Assembly: GCA_013215295.1 (NCBI GenBank)
Contig: JABSOZ010000002.1
Coordinates: 1-64,000 of the forward strand
Length of the DNA: 64,000 nt
From: Colwellia sp.
GTDB lineage: Bacteria; Pseudomonadota; Gammaproteobacteria; Enterobacterales; Alteromonadaceae
Reading direction: 5' to 3'
Shown: positions 36,287 through 46,194 of the stretch, in pieces
Position numbering within the stretch: the first letter of the stretch is position 1
How the letters are laid out: each line of letters opens with the position of its first letter
Position numbers and translations under genes: made by a program
The notes under the pieces: generated by a model
What the model saw: the letters and a program-made list of their open reading frames with translations, nothing else
Database searches by the model: none
What the model was told of the DNA's origin: nothing

Positions 36287-36444
36287 TGCGCATCATATTT
36301 GAACTTACATCGGCATTGCCTACGTTGTTCACCACCATCACTTAATGAACTAAGCTCAGGCGGCTCAAAACTTGGCAGCTTTGCTGTAAATCCAAATATT
36401 TAGCGCACCTTTCGCGAAAAACAAAGTATCAAGAGTAATAAGCA

Positions 36445-37743
36445 ATGAAAAATAAAATGATCGATTGGCAAGCATTATCAAAAAGAGAGCAACAATCAGC
36501 GCTTGCTCGACCAGCGATAAGTGAGAGCGGGTTACTTTCGCAGCAAGTTGAAAACATATTAAACAATGTTAAGCAAAATGGTGACAAAGCACTTTATGAA
36601 CTAACTGAAAAGTTTGATGGGGTAAAACTTACCACGCTCGTTGTTACCGATGAACAAGTAGCAGCAGCTCGTACAGCATTAACAGCCAAAAGACTAAAAG
36701 CAATCGAAACGGCTTATGGCCAAATTAAGCGTTTTCATCAAGCACAAATTTGCGATGACATAACAGTAGAAACTACACCTGGCGTTCGTTGTACGTTAAA
36801 AACAGAAGCGATTGAAAGTGTTGGTTTATATATTCCAGCAGGTTCAGCGCCCTTACCTTCTACTGTGTTGATGCTCGGTGTACCGTCACAAATAGCACGA
36901 TGTCCTCGTACTGTTTTAGTTTGCCCTCCCGATAAGAATGGTAAGCTCGCTGATGAAATTCTTGTTGCCGCTAAATTATGTGAAATTGATGAAATTTATA
37001 CTGTCGGTGGCGCACAAGGTTGTGCAGCCATGGCCTTTGGCACTGAAACAATTAAATCAGTCAACAAGATATTTGGCCCTGGTAATAAATATGTAACCGA
37101 AGCCAAGAAGCAACTTGCTCAACGAGTGAATGGTTTTGCTATTGATATGCCTGCAGGCCCCTCTGAAGTTTTGGTCATTGCTGATGTTAATGCAAATGCC
37201 AGCTTTGTTGCCGCGGATTTACTCTCTCAAGCTGAACACGGTCCAGATAGCCAAGTTATTTTATTGTCCGATAGCGCAAAATTAATTGCGAAAGTTCAAA
37301 ACGAATTATTGAGTCAAGTCGCCGTGCTATCTCGTCGTAAAATAGCTGAACAAGCCCTGACTCAAAGCCGCTTGATTTTAGTTGAAAGCTTGGCTAAAGC
37401 TGTTGAAGTGTCTAATCTTTATGCACCTGAGCACTTAATCATTCAAACAAGTAACGCTCAAAAGCTTTTAAAAACCTTACGTAATGCAGGCTCTATATTT
37501 GTGGGTGAGTTTACGCCAGAATCTGCCGGCGATTACGCCAGTGGTACCAATCACGTTTTACCCACTTATGGTTACTCAAAAGTAGTCTCTAGTTTGTCGC
37601 TAGCAGACTTTTCTCGTCGATTTACTGTTCAAGAGATCACGAAACAAGGCTTAGCCAATATTTCTGAATGTATAATTGAATTGACCGATGCGGAAGGTTT
37701 AGATGGTCACAAACGCGCGGTAACCATCAGGTTGGAGGAATAA
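36445..37743 (+). CDS. hisD: Histidinol dehydrogenase HisD
   Basis: The 432-residue zinc and NAD enzyme catalyses the last two oxidations from histidinol to histidine. Conserved blocks are GLYIPAGSAPLPSTVLM, VGGAQGCAAMAFGTETI, GPGNKYVTEAKK, DMPAGPSEVLVIAD, the zinc region SQAEHGPDSQ, and SAGDYASGTNHVLPT. A 158 bp gap separates it from hisG, unusually large for this otherwise tightly packed operon. Confidence 0.97.
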   Translation: MKNKMIDWQALSKREQQSALARPAISESGLLSQQVENILNNVKQNGDKALYELTEKFDGVKLTTLVVTDEQVAAARTALTAKRLKAIETAYGQIKRFHQAQICDDITVETTPGVRCTLKTEAIESVGLYIPAGSAPLPSTVLMLGVPSQIARCPRTVLVCPPDKNGKLADEILVAAKLCEIDEIYTVGGAQGCAAMAFGTETIKSVNKIFGPGNKYVTEAKKQLAQRVNGFAIDMPAGPSEVLVIADVNANASFVAADLLSQAEHGPDSQVILLSDSAKLIAKVQNELLSQVAVLSRRKIAEQALTQSRLILVESLAKAVEVSNLYAPEHLIIQTSNAQKLLKTLRNAGSIFVGEFTPESAGDYASGTNHVLPTYGYSKVVSSLSLADFSRRFTVQEITKQGLANISECIIELTDAEGLDGHKRAVTIRLEE

Positions 37744-37745
37744 CT

Positions 37746-38861
37746 ATGTCAACAATAGCGAATAAACTTGCCCGCGAAGAACTGATTGATATGGTGCCAT
37801 ATCAATCAGCAAGACGACTTTATGCGAGTGGAAGTGATTCATCTTCTGCGCAAAATAAAATTTGGCTTAACGCTAATGAAGCTTCAGGTCTTGGTAACTA
37901 TAATATCAATAGCAACAGTATTAACCGATACCCAGATTTTCAACCTGATAATTTGATCAATGCTTACTGTGCTTATTCGGGTTTAACGCCAACTAATATT
38001 CTCGCCACTCGTGGTGCTGATGAAGGTATTGAACTGATCATACGTACTTTCTGTAAAGCCTATCAAGACAGTATTTTAATTTGTCCACCCACCTACGGTA
38101 TGTATGCCATTAGTGCTGAAAATCATGGCGCAGAGATTGTTCGAGTACCCTTAATCGATAATCAACTTGATCTCGACAGTATGAAAACTCAAGTTGGCCA
38201 AGTGAAAGTTGTTTTTCTCTGCTCTCCAGGTAACCCCACGGGTAACCTATTAACAACAGAGTCAATTAAAACCGCTCTCGAACTGTTTGGTGATACGGCA
38301 ATCGTTGTTGTTGACGAAGCTTATATTGAATTTTCACCTGAAAACACAAAGGCAAGCTGGATAAAAGACTATCCACAATTGGTGGTACTGAGAACATTAT
38401 CAAAAGCATTTGCGCTTGCCGGTTTACGCTGTGGTTTTACCTTAGCTAACCCAGATATTATCACCATGCTAAGCAAGGTGATTGCACCTTACCCCATTTC
38501 AGCCCCCGTAGCCGATATTGCGAGTGCAGCTTTAGCAAAAGCAGAACTTGAGAAAATGCGTACCCGCGTTCAAGAAACCGTAATTTTACGTACGCAATTA
38601 TTTGGCTGGCTTAACAACCAAAAGTGGTGTGCTAACGTTTTTGAAAGTGATGCGAATTTCATTTTATTTCAAACAACAGACACCCACACTAAAAACTTTA
38701 TTTTTGATTGCCTAAAGCAACAAGACATTCTTATTCGAGATCAATCAGCGCAACTACAATTAGCCCATTGTTTACGTATTAGTATTGGTAGCGAACGAGA
38801 ATTATCACTTTTAAAACAAACGATTATTAATGCCTTTTCACCAGCAACATCAGAGACATAA
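37746..38861 (+). CDS. hisC: Histidinol-phosphate aminotransferase HisC
   Basis: The 371-residue class I/II PLP enzyme converts imidazole acetol phosphate to histidinol phosphate. The N-terminal IWLNANEA, the cofactor region CSPGNPTGN, VVVDEAYIEF and the lysine motif LRTLSKAFALAGLRCGF are all visible. The ATG is 2 bp after the hisD stop, and hisB follows after 3 bp. Confidence 0.97.
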   Translation: MSTIANKLAREELIDMVPYQSARRLYASGSDSSSAQNKIWLNANEASGLGNYNINSNSINRYPDFQPDNLINAYCAYSGLTPTNILATRGADEGIELIIRTFCKAYQDSILICPPTYGMYAISAENHGAEIVRVPLIDNQLDLDSMKTQVGQVKVVFLCSPGNPTGNLLTTESIKTALELFGDTAIVVVDEAYIEFSPENTKASWIKDYPQLVVLRTLSKAFALAGLRCGFTLANPDIITMLSKVIAPYPISAPVADIASAALAKAELEKMRTRVQETVILRTQLFGWLNNQKWCANVFESDANFILFQTTDTHTKNFIFDCLKQQDILIRDQSAQLQLAHCLRISIGSERELSLLKQTIINAFSPATSET

Positions 38862-38864
38862 AAA

Positions 38865-39944
38865 ATGCTTAATACAAAAAAAGAAAACATATTATTTATC
38901 GACAGAGATGGCACTTTAATAGAAGAGCCTGTTTCTGATAAGCAAGTAGACACACTTGAAAAACTGGTTTTTGAACCTGATGTTATTCCTGTTTTATTGT
39001 CACTGCAAAAAAAGGGTTACAGATTAGTCATGGTATCAAACCAAGATGGTTTGGGAACGATGAGTTACCCACAAGCAGACTTCGATTTACCGCATAACAA
39101 AATGATGGATGTCTTTCGCTCTCAAGGCGTTATTTTTGATGACGTACTGCTTTGTCCACATTTTGATGAAGACAACTGCAGTTGTCGTAAACCAAAACTA
39201 GGCTTAGTAAGTGATTACTTACAACAAGGTAAAGTAAACTTCGAGAATTCTTTTGTAATAGGTGATCGTGAAACCGACATACAGCTTGCCGCTAATATGG
39301 GTATTCAAAGTATAAAATATGATAGAGACAACTTAAATTGGTCAGCAATTTCTGAGCAAATGTTATCTCAGCAACGTGAAGCTAAAGTTGTTCGAACAAC
39401 AAAAGAAACTGATATTAACGTTGCCGTTAACTTAGATAAAGTCGGTACGGTAAAGATTAAAACGGGTTTAGGTTTCTTTGACCACATGCTTGAGCAAATC
39501 GCTACCCATGGCGGCTTTTCAATGGAAATAAGTGTCGATGGCGACTATCACATTGATGAACATCACAGTGTTGAAGATACCGCACTTGCTCTTGGTCAAG
39601 CCTTAAGAAAAGCACTTGGCGACAAACGTGGTATTGGTCGCTTTGGTTTTGTTCTGCCTATGGACGAATGCCGCGCTGAATGTTCAATTGATTTATCAGG
39701 ACGTCCTTGGCTTGAGTTTGATGCAGATTTTACCGATAACAAAGTAGGAAATATGTCGACGCAAATGGTTTCGCACTTTTTCCGTTCTCTCGCTGACTCT
39801 ATGGCTATTACCCTGCACCTTTCTACCACCGAAGGGAATTGTCATCACCAAGTAGAAAGTTTATTTAAAGTATTTGGTCGAGCATTGCGCCAAGCAATTA
39901 CCGTAAGTGGTGATGTACTCCCTAGCACAAAAGGTACCCTCTAA
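38865..39944 (+). CDS. hisB: Bifunctional histidinol-phosphatase / imidazoleglycerol-phosphate dehydratase HisB
   Basis: The 359-residue fusion has an N-terminal HAD phosphatase ([10 protein letters not shown] at about 11-20, the zinc-binding [14 protein letters not shown] loop, and [10 protein letters not shown]). The C-terminal dehydratase has [30 protein letters not shown] and the mirrored [15 protein letters not shown] metal sites. This fused form is usual in enteric-type gammaproteobacteria. Its stop overlaps the hisH start by one base. Confidence 0.97.
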   Translation: MLNTKKENILFIDRDGTLIEEPVSDKQVDTLEKLVFEPDVIPVLLSLQKKGYRLVMVSNQDGLGTMSYPQADFDLPHNKMMDVFRSQGVIFDDVLLCPHFDEDNCSCRKPKLGLVSDYLQQGKVNFENSFVIGDRETDIQLAANMGIQSIKYDRDNLNWSAISEQMLSQQREAKVVRTTKETDINVAVNLDKVGTVKIKTGLGFFDHMLEQIATHGGFSMEISVDGDYHIDEHHSVEDTALALGQALRKALGDKRGIGRFGFVLPMDECRAECSIDLSGRPWLEFDADFTDNKVGNMSTQMVSHFFRSLADSMAITLHLSTTEGNCHHQVESLFKVFGRALRQAITVSGDVLPSTKGTL

Positions 39945-40585
39945 TGTCTTCAGAGCAAGCAACGATGAATGTTATTGTTGATACGGGTTGTGCTAATTTA
40001 TCATCAGTAAAATTTGCGGTAGAACGTTTAGGTTTTAACGTAACGATCACTGATGATATTGAAACCATTAAAAACGCCAAAAAAGTCATACTCCCAGGCG
40101 TAGGCACAGCTAAACATGCGATGGAAAATATTAGAAGCAAAGGCCTCGTTGAGACACTACAAAATTTAACCCAGCCCGTTTTAGGTTTTTGTTTAGGCAT
40201 GCAATTAATGTGTAACTCGTCAGTAGAAAGTAGTGACGGCACTAAAGTCGCGTGTTTAGGTATTATTCCAACGGACATTACCCCGTTAAACGCTGAAAAT
40301 AATAGATTGCCTCACATGGGTTGGAACACGCTAACATCCGTTTCGGATCATCCTGTATTTGAAGGTATTAATATCGGTGACTACTTTTATTTTGTCCACA
40401 GCTTTGCAGCACCAATAAGTAAATACACTGCGGCAAGTTGTACATACGGCAGTAAGTTTTCCGCAGCGGTTGCCAAAGATAACTTTATCGGCTGTCAATT
40501 TCATCCTGAACGGTCAAGTGAATTAGGCAGTAAAATTATTAAGAATTTTTTAGCGCTCGACTCAAAGGAAATAACAACATTATGA
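39944..40585 (+). CDS. hisH: Imidazole glycerol phosphate synthase glutaminase subunit HisH
   Basis: The 213-residue class I glutamine amidotransferase feeds ammonia to HisF. The oxyanion strand VILPGVGTA, the nucleophile cysteine in LGFCLGMQLM (about residue 84), and the catalytic His and Glu in CQFHPERSS are intact. A second in-frame ATG at codon 8 (MNVIVD) is closer to the usual HisH N-terminus, so the first seven residues may not be translated. Confidence 0.96.
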   Translation: MSSEQATMNVIVDTGCANLSSVKFAVERLGFNVTITDDIETIKNAKKVILPGVGTAKHAMENIRSKGLVETLQNLTQPVLGFCLGMQLMCNSSVESSDGTKVACLGIIPTDITPLNAENNRLPHMGWNTLTSVSDHPVFEGINIGDYFYFVHSFAAPISKYTAASCTYGSKFSAAVAKDNFIGCQFHPERSSELGSKIIKNFLALDSKEITTL

Positions 40586-41331
40586 TGATCCCAGCTATCG
40601 ATTTAATAAACGGTGAAGTTGTCAGGTTATTTCAAGGCGATTATAATCAAAAAACCAATTACCGATACACGGTACAAGAGCGCCAGCAAGTTTATGCAAA
40701 ATCGGGTGCAACGGTTATGCACTTTGTCGATTTAGATGGTGCAAAAGATTCAACAAAACGTCAGCTTGAAACCTTAAAAACCGTGGTAAAACATCCCACA
40801 ATGACCATTCAAGTAGGTGGTGGAATACGGTGCGAAGAAGATGTAAAACAACTATTAGCACTGGGAGCAGACCGCGTTGTTATTGGCAGCTTAGCCATTA
40901 AACAACCAGAACTGGTTACCCAATGGTTAAAAACTTATGGCTGTGAAAAAATAGTTTTAGCACTCGATATTAAAATTGATGCGCTTGGCAATAAAACCTT
41001 ACCTACACACGGTTGGATTGAAGACAGCGGCGTGAATCTTGAAGACTTACTCGCTCAATACCAAGATGCGGGTATCAAGCACGTACTTTGTACCGATATC
41101 AGTAAAGACGGTACATTAACGGGCACCAATGTAGATTTATACACTGAAGTTTGCGCTAAATATCCCGATATTCAATGGCAAGCTTCTGGTGGTATTGGCA
41201 GCCTTGAAGATATTAAAGCGTTAATTCCTACCGGTGTGAGTGGTGTGATTTTAGGTCGTTCATTACTTGAAGGTAAATTCACACTTGAAGAGGCAATTGC
41301 CTGCTGGCCCAACGATAAAGGTGAAGTGTAA
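40582..41331 (+). CDS. hisA: ProFAR isomerase HisA
   Basis: The 249-residue (beta-alpha)8 barrel performs the Amadori rearrangement of ProFAR to [25 protein letters not shown] carries the first catalytic aspartate, and IQVGGGIR and [15 protein letters not shown] are the phosphate-binding loops. The second catalytic aspartate is in [14 protein letters not shown]. It overlaps hisH by 4 bp and hisF by 1 bp. Confidence 0.97.
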   Translation: MMIPAIDLINGEVVRLFQGDYNQKTNYRYTVQERQQVYAKSGATVMHFVDLDGAKDSTKRQLETLKTVVKHPTMTIQVGGGIRCEEDVKQLLALGADRVVIGSLAIKQPELVTQWLKTYGCEKIVLALDIKIDALGNKTLPTHGWIEDSGVNLEDLLAQYQDAGIKHVLCTDISKDGTLTGTNVDLYTEVCAKYPDIQWQASGGIGSLEDIKALIPTGVSGVILGRSLLEGKFTLEEAIACWPNDKGEV

Positions 41332-42107
41332 TGTTAGCAAAAAGAATTATACCCTGCCTTGATGTTCGCGACGGGAAAGTCGTTAAAGGTGTGCAATTTC
41401 GTAATCATGAGATTATTGGTGAGATTGTTCCACTGGCGAAAAAATATGCGGAAGCAGGTGCTGATGAATTAGTCTTTTATGATATCACCGCCAGCTCTGA
41501 TGATAGAGTCGTGGATAAAAGTTGGGTAAGCCGAATAGCTGAAGTCATCGACATCCCATTTTGTGTTGCCGGCGGAATTAAAACCGAGCAAGACGCAAAA
41601 CAGATATTGATGATGGGCGCTGATAAAATATCCATTAACTCACCTGCTTTACGTGATCCTGAGTTAATAACCCGTTTAGCTGATGTTTTTGGCCAGCAAT
41701 GCATTGTTGTGGGTATTGATAGTTTTTATGATAAAGAAACAGGTCTTTATCAAGTTTATCAATTCACTGGTGATGAAAGTCGTACCAAAAAAACACAATG
41801 GACAACCTTTGATTGGATCAAAGAAGTTCAACAACGAGGTGCTGGAGAAATCGTCTTAAATTGCATGAATCAAGATGGGGTACGCCAAGGTTACGATTTA
41901 GAACAATTAAAAAAAGCACGTTCTGTTTGTAATGTACCGCTAATCGCATCTGGCGGTGCGGGAAAAATATCACACTTCTTCGACGTATTTAATGAAGCCG
42001 ATGTTGACGGTGCACTCGCCGCAAGTGTGTTCCATAAAGGAATAATTCCAATGAATGAATTAAAGCAAACATTGAAAAATCAAAAAGTAGAGATAAGATT
42101 ATGTTAG
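41331..42107 (+). CDS. hisF: Imidazole glycerol phosphate synthase cyclase subunit HisF
   Basis: The 258-residue barrel protein is the HisH partner that forms IGP and [28 protein letters not shown] has the first catalytic aspartate, DITASSDDR follows, and [14 protein letters not shown] has the second aspartate. GGIKTEQDA and [11 protein letters not shown] bind the two phosphates. It overlaps hisI by 7 bp. Confidence 0.97.
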   Translation: MLAKRIIPCLDVRDGKVVKGVQFRNHEIIGEIVPLAKKYAEAGADELVFYDITASSDDRVVDKSWVSRIAEVIDIPFCVAGGIKTEQDAKQILMMGADKISINSPALRDPELITRLADVFGQQCIVVGIDSFYDKETGLYQVYQFTGDESRTKKTQWTTFDWIKEVQQRGAGEIVLNCMNQDGVRQGYDLEQLKKARSVCNVPLIASGGAGKISHFFDVFNEADVDGALAASVFHKGIIPMNELKQTLKNQKVEIRLC

Positions 42108-42721
42108 TTACCTTAGAGAACATTAAAGAATTGGCTTGGGATAAAATGAGCAACTTAATCCCGGCAATTATTCAACATCAAGACACTGGTGCCATTTTAA
42201 TGCAAGGTTATATGAATGCTGAATCACTTGAGCAAACATTAACATCAGGCAAAGCCACATTTTTCAGTCGCTCTAAACAAGCATTGTGGGTAAAAGGAGA
42301 AACTTCAGGAAACTTTCTTAATGTCAGTGAAGTTTTATCCGATTGCGATAACGACAGCTTGCTCATTGCTTGTCGACCTATTGGCCCTAGTTGCCACCTT
42401 GGGACAGAATCTTGTTTTCCTGAACAGAAATTAACTCAGCAAAATTTTATCAGTGAATTAGAGCAAGTCATTGCGAGTCGTAAAGGTGATGATCCAGAGA
42501 AAAGCTATACTGCTCACTTATTTTCTCGTGGCACGATTAAGATAGCTCAGAAAGTCGGTGAAGAAGGCGTAGAAGTCGCCCTCGCTGCCGTAGCTGAAAC
42601 GAAAGAAGACTTATTAGGAGAATGTGCTGATTTGTTTTATCACACCCTCGTTTTACTTCAAGATCAGAATATTGCACTGTCAGAAGTGATGGCTGTACTG
42701 CAAAAGCGTCATAATAAATAG
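42101..42721 (+). CDS. hisI: Bifunctional phosphoribosyl-AMP cyclohydrolase / phosphoribosyl-ATP pyrophosphatase HisI(E)
   Basis: The 206-residue fusion has an N-terminal cyclohydrolase (residues about 18-120: [68 protein letters not shown] with the zinc cysteines). The C-terminal MazG-like pyrophosphatase has [18 protein letters not shown] and [13 protein letters not shown]. It is the last his gene. I found no strong intrinsic terminator directly after it. Confidence 0.97.
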   Translation: MLVTLENIKELAWDKMSNLIPAIIQHQDTGAILMQGYMNAESLEQTLTSGKATFFSRSKQALWVKGETSGNFLNVSEVLSDCDNDSLLIACRPIGPSCHLGTESCFPEQKLTQQNFISELEQVIASRKGDDPEKSYTAHLFSRGTIKIAQKVGEEGVEVALAAVAETKEDLLGECADLFYHTLVLLQDQNIALSEVMAVLQKRHNK

Positions 42722-42871
42722 TTAAAAGTTTTAGGGAGGTATGAGGTTTATAAGAGACTTTATACGCCACTTACTTTCCTGAATTAAGAAGCTATACTTT
42801 TCAAGTAGTATACGATTATATAAAGAAAAGGATTTTCACACCAGACCTCCATAATATGGGTGAAGGCAATC

Positions 42872-43753
42872 ATGTTAAAATTCTCTACCAAATTGACGAC
42901 TTTTCTTATCTCGACACTCTTCTTTGTGAGTTTCCTTCATAGTCCCATTACAAAAGCTGAAGACATATTAATTTATATACGTGACGATGTTTACGAAGAC
43001 TATATTAAGTTTGTCGGTGATCGTGATGTACATACCATTGAAAATTTCTCAGGAAAGAATATTCGCCGTGATGTTGTCGATATGATCATAGCCCAACAAG
43101 CATTAAAAATTGGCAACTTCCACCATAAATTTATTTATGCCGCAGGAAAACTAAACTTTCGAAATACCAAGATGTTAGAGTCTGGGCGTTTATTAATCAG
43201 TTTTGATACTTATTGGTTAACTGATGCAAAAGCGTTAAATGACAGTGTCTATATATCAGCGCCAGTTATTCGCAAAGGTGAATATATTGCAGGTATTTAC
43301 ACTAGCCCAAGCAACAAAGCTGTTTTGGCGATTAAAGAGCTGAGTGACTTACGCAATTTCACCGCCGTTTCTACACCGAAGTGGCGAACTGATTGGCAAA
43401 CATTGCAATCGTTACCGCTGAAAGACCTTATTCAAGAAGACGAATGGTTAAGCCAAGCACGCATGGTTAATCTAGGTTGGATAGATTTCTTATTAATGGC
43501 ATTTAACTCAACACCCGATCAATCATTTAGTATGGAGAAAATTCATTTAGTGCCAGTAAAGAATATTGGCATCGAACTTAAAGACAGTCGCCATTTTGTT
43601 ATTAGTGCAAAACACCCACTCGGTAAAGCCGCATTACACGCCATAGATATTGGGCTCAATAAATTACGAAATAAAAATAGAATCAAGCAAGCTTTTACTC
43701 AAGCTGGTTTTTTTATTGACCCGGATAAAATTGAAATTTTAAACCTACAATAG
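42872..43753 (+). CDS. Periplasmic protein with solute-binding-protein-like fold
   Basis: The ATG at 42872 with GAAGG six bases upstream gives 293 residues; a GTG at 42860 would add four. A signal peptide spans about residues 1-29 (TTFLISTLFFVSFLHSPITKAED). The mature part looks like a type 2 periplasmic binding protein of the family 3 kind (ILIYIRDDVYEDYIKFVGD, DSVYISAPVIRKGEYIAGIY, LRNFTAVSTPKWRTDWQTL). No ABC permease or ATPase is adjacent, so a sensing role or an orphan is possible. It lies 150 bp after hisI. Confidence 0.7.
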   Translation: MLKFSTKLTTFLISTLFFVSFLHSPITKAEDILIYIRDDVYEDYIKFVGDRDVHTIENFSGKNIRRDVVDMIIAQQALKIGNFHHKFIYAAGKLNFRNTKMLESGRLLISFDTYWLTDAKALNDSVYISAPVIRKGEYIAGIYTSPSNKAVLAIKELSDLRNFTAVSTPKWRTDWQTLQSLPLKDLIQEDEWLSQARMVNLGWIDFLLMAFNSTPDQSFSMEKIHLVPVKNIGIELKDSRHFVISAKHPLGKAALHAIDIGLNKLRNKNRIKQAFTQAGFFIDPDKIEILNLQ

Positions 43754-43899
43754 TGACTCTTATAAGCTGTAACATTCGCTGCAGCCCCCATTGAATATCA
43801 GATAATCGCCAATTAACCTTTAAAAAACATTGACAATATCTTAGATTGGCGTATATTGCGCAGCAGAAAATGGATGATAAAAACTGCTAAGGAATAGCA

Positions 43900-44202
43900 A
43901 TGTTCAAATACTGGTCAATCAAACGTTACGGTACAAAACTCCTTCCCATACTGGAGAGAAATTTCGGCTGCAAAGAATATTACAACGCCTCTGAAATACG
44001 GACAACAATATTCAAAAACAACTTTTCAACAAAGTACTTACCTTTGGGATATATTCTATTTCTTGATGATTTATCATTAAAAGAAACCATGTATATTGAA
44101 TTCCCTCAAATAGAAATTTGTCAATATCGTAAAGAAATTACAGATTACCTAGAAAGTAAAAGTTATCATGGTTACTTGCAGGTACTAAGCCAGCAGGCAT
44201 AG
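43900..44202 (+). CDS. Small hypothetical protein
   Basis: The 100-residue protein starts MFKYWSIKRYGTKLLPILER and contains YYNASEIRTTIFKNNFSTKYLPLGYILFLD and a C-terminal helix YRKEITDYLESK. It has no signal peptide or membrane helix. The mixed alpha/beta composition and a good AAGGAA upstream of the ATG support a real gene. I do not recognise a named family with confidence. Confidence 0.7.
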   Translation: MFKYWSIKRYGTKLLPILERNFGCKEYYNASEIRTTIFKNNFSTKYLPLGYILFLDDLSLKETMYIEFPQIEICQYRKEITDYLESKSYHGYLQVLSQQA

Positions 44203-44275
44203 TCTTTATTAACGTTACCTGTATAGTGAATCATTAAAAAGTAAACCGTACTCTTACACAAACAGGTAAAATTCA

Positions 44276-44737
44276 ATGACTATAGATTGGCAAATAAAGA
44301 CTTTTAAAGAGCTCAACATCGATGAACTATACGAAATATTAAAACTTCGTATTGATGTTTTTGTCGTTGAACAAACCTGTTTTTATCCTGATTTAGATGA
44401 TATTGACCGACATAAAGAAACCATACACCTTTTTTGCTATATAGAAGGTAAGATTGCAGGTTATTTGCGCATTTTGGCAAAGGGACAGAGCTATGATGAA
44501 AACATTGCTATTGGCCGTGTAATCATTGCTGCTCATGCAAGAGGAACCGGCTTAGGACATCAATTAATGGCTGAAGCGTTAACCGTTTGCCAACAACATT
44601 TTCCTGAACAACAAGTTAAAATTTCTGCCCAGGAACATCTTGAAATTTTTTATAATCGACATGGCTTTGAGCGTGTATCCGATATGTACTTGGAAGATAA
44701 TATTCCGCACATCGCCATGTTACAAAGATCAATTTAA
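44276..44737 (+). CDS. elaA: GNAT-family acetyltransferase ElaA
   Basis: The 153-residue protein has the same length as E. coli ElaA and aligns throughout: LYEILKLRIDVFVVEQTCFYPDLDDIDR near the start, AGYLRIL, then the acetyl-CoA motif IGRVIIAAHARGTGLGHQLM (RGTGLG), and the end HLEIFYNRHGFERVSDMYLEDNIPHI. The acceptor is not known. It converges with the MAPEG gene with 7 bp between stops. Confidence 0.92.
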   Translation: MTIDWQIKTFKELNIDELYEILKLRIDVFVVEQTCFYPDLDDIDRHKETIHLFCYIEGKIAGYLRILAKGQSYDENIAIGRVIIAAHARGTGLGHQLMAEALTVCQQHFPEQQVKISAQEHLEIFYNRHGFERVSDMYLEDNIPHIAMLQRSI

Positions 44738-44744
44738 ATTGCGA

Positions 44745-45140
44745 TTAACTGATAAATAGTCGTATATTTTCAACCGCTAAAACTATAATAACGATAAAGA
44801 GTGATAACATTCCTATTTGACGCTGTTTAGAAGCTCCTGTCGTTTTAGATAACCCTATGGCATGGAGAACACGTCCAATAAATAAAATGGCACCAAGACC
44901 ATGCAACCATATAGGGCTTGCACCATTGATTTCATAAGCAGCTAACATCAATAGTGCCAGCGGAATATATTCAGCGAAATTTCCATGAACGCGAATAGCT
45001 TTTCCTAATGCCTCATTGCCACCATCACCAATACCTACTTTGAACTGCAAACGCAGACGAATAATATTTATTGCTAAACCGACAAACAATAGTCCCAACA
45101 AACTAGCATAAAGACCTGTTATAGATAAACTGACTTCCAT
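44745..45140 (-). CDS. MAPEG family membrane protein (YecN-like)
   Basis: The 131-residue protein has four predicted membrane helices. The MAPEG-type segment ALGKAIRVHGNFAEYIPLALLMLAAYEINGA matches the eicosanoid/glutathione metabolism family, and FIGRVLHAIGLS is the second conserved region. Bacterial members such as YecN have no assigned reaction. It is a single gene on the minus strand. Confidence 0.88.
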   Translation of the reverse strand: MEVSLSITGLYASLLGLLFVGLAINIIRLRLQFKVGIGDGGNEALGKAIRVHGNFAEYIPLALLMLAAYEINGASPIWLHGLGAILFIGRVLHAIGLSKTTGASKQRQIGMLSLFIVIIVLAVENIRLFIS

Positions 45141-45269
45141 TAATTTTCTTCTTACATTTATAGATTAGACAAGACAGTTTACTTTTAAAAATATATTTTA
45201 ATAGTGTTAAAAAGGTAATTATTTAGGGAAAAAGGTCAACGAATTAAATTTAACCGAAGATAAAAACAA

Positions 45270-45293
45270 AAAAGTTCGCCGAGGCGAACTTTT
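45270..45293. terminator. Terminator of adk
   Basis: The stem AAAAGTTCGCC/GGCGAACTTTT with a tight loop lies 48 bp after the adk stop. T residues follow on the minus strand (TTTTTTG) and a shorter run on the plus strand. Confidence 0.85.
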
Positions 45294-45340
45294 ATACACT
45301 GTTTGATGATGAAAAGACTATATAATATATGCTAGTGCGT

Positions 45341-46003
<663 letters not shown>

Positions 46004-46137
46004 TTAATATACTAATTGGGCTGTTGTACTTATGAACAACATACCGCCAATACAACAGCCAAATGAGTATTTATTTGAGTTGCAACACTATACAAGTTCA
46101 GTTGTAGTCAAACAAGTAGCATTAGCGCTCTATCATC

Positions 46138-46164
46138 AAAAAAGGGGCAAAAATGCCCCTTTTT
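46138..46164 (-). terminator. Terminator of htpG
   Basis: On the minus strand AAAAAGGGGC-ATTTTT-GCCCCTTTTT is followed by more T residues, about 30 bp after the htpG stop at 46195. Confidence 0.88.
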
Positions 46165-46194
46165 CTACTAAAGTCTAAGCGAGTAAATAGAAGT

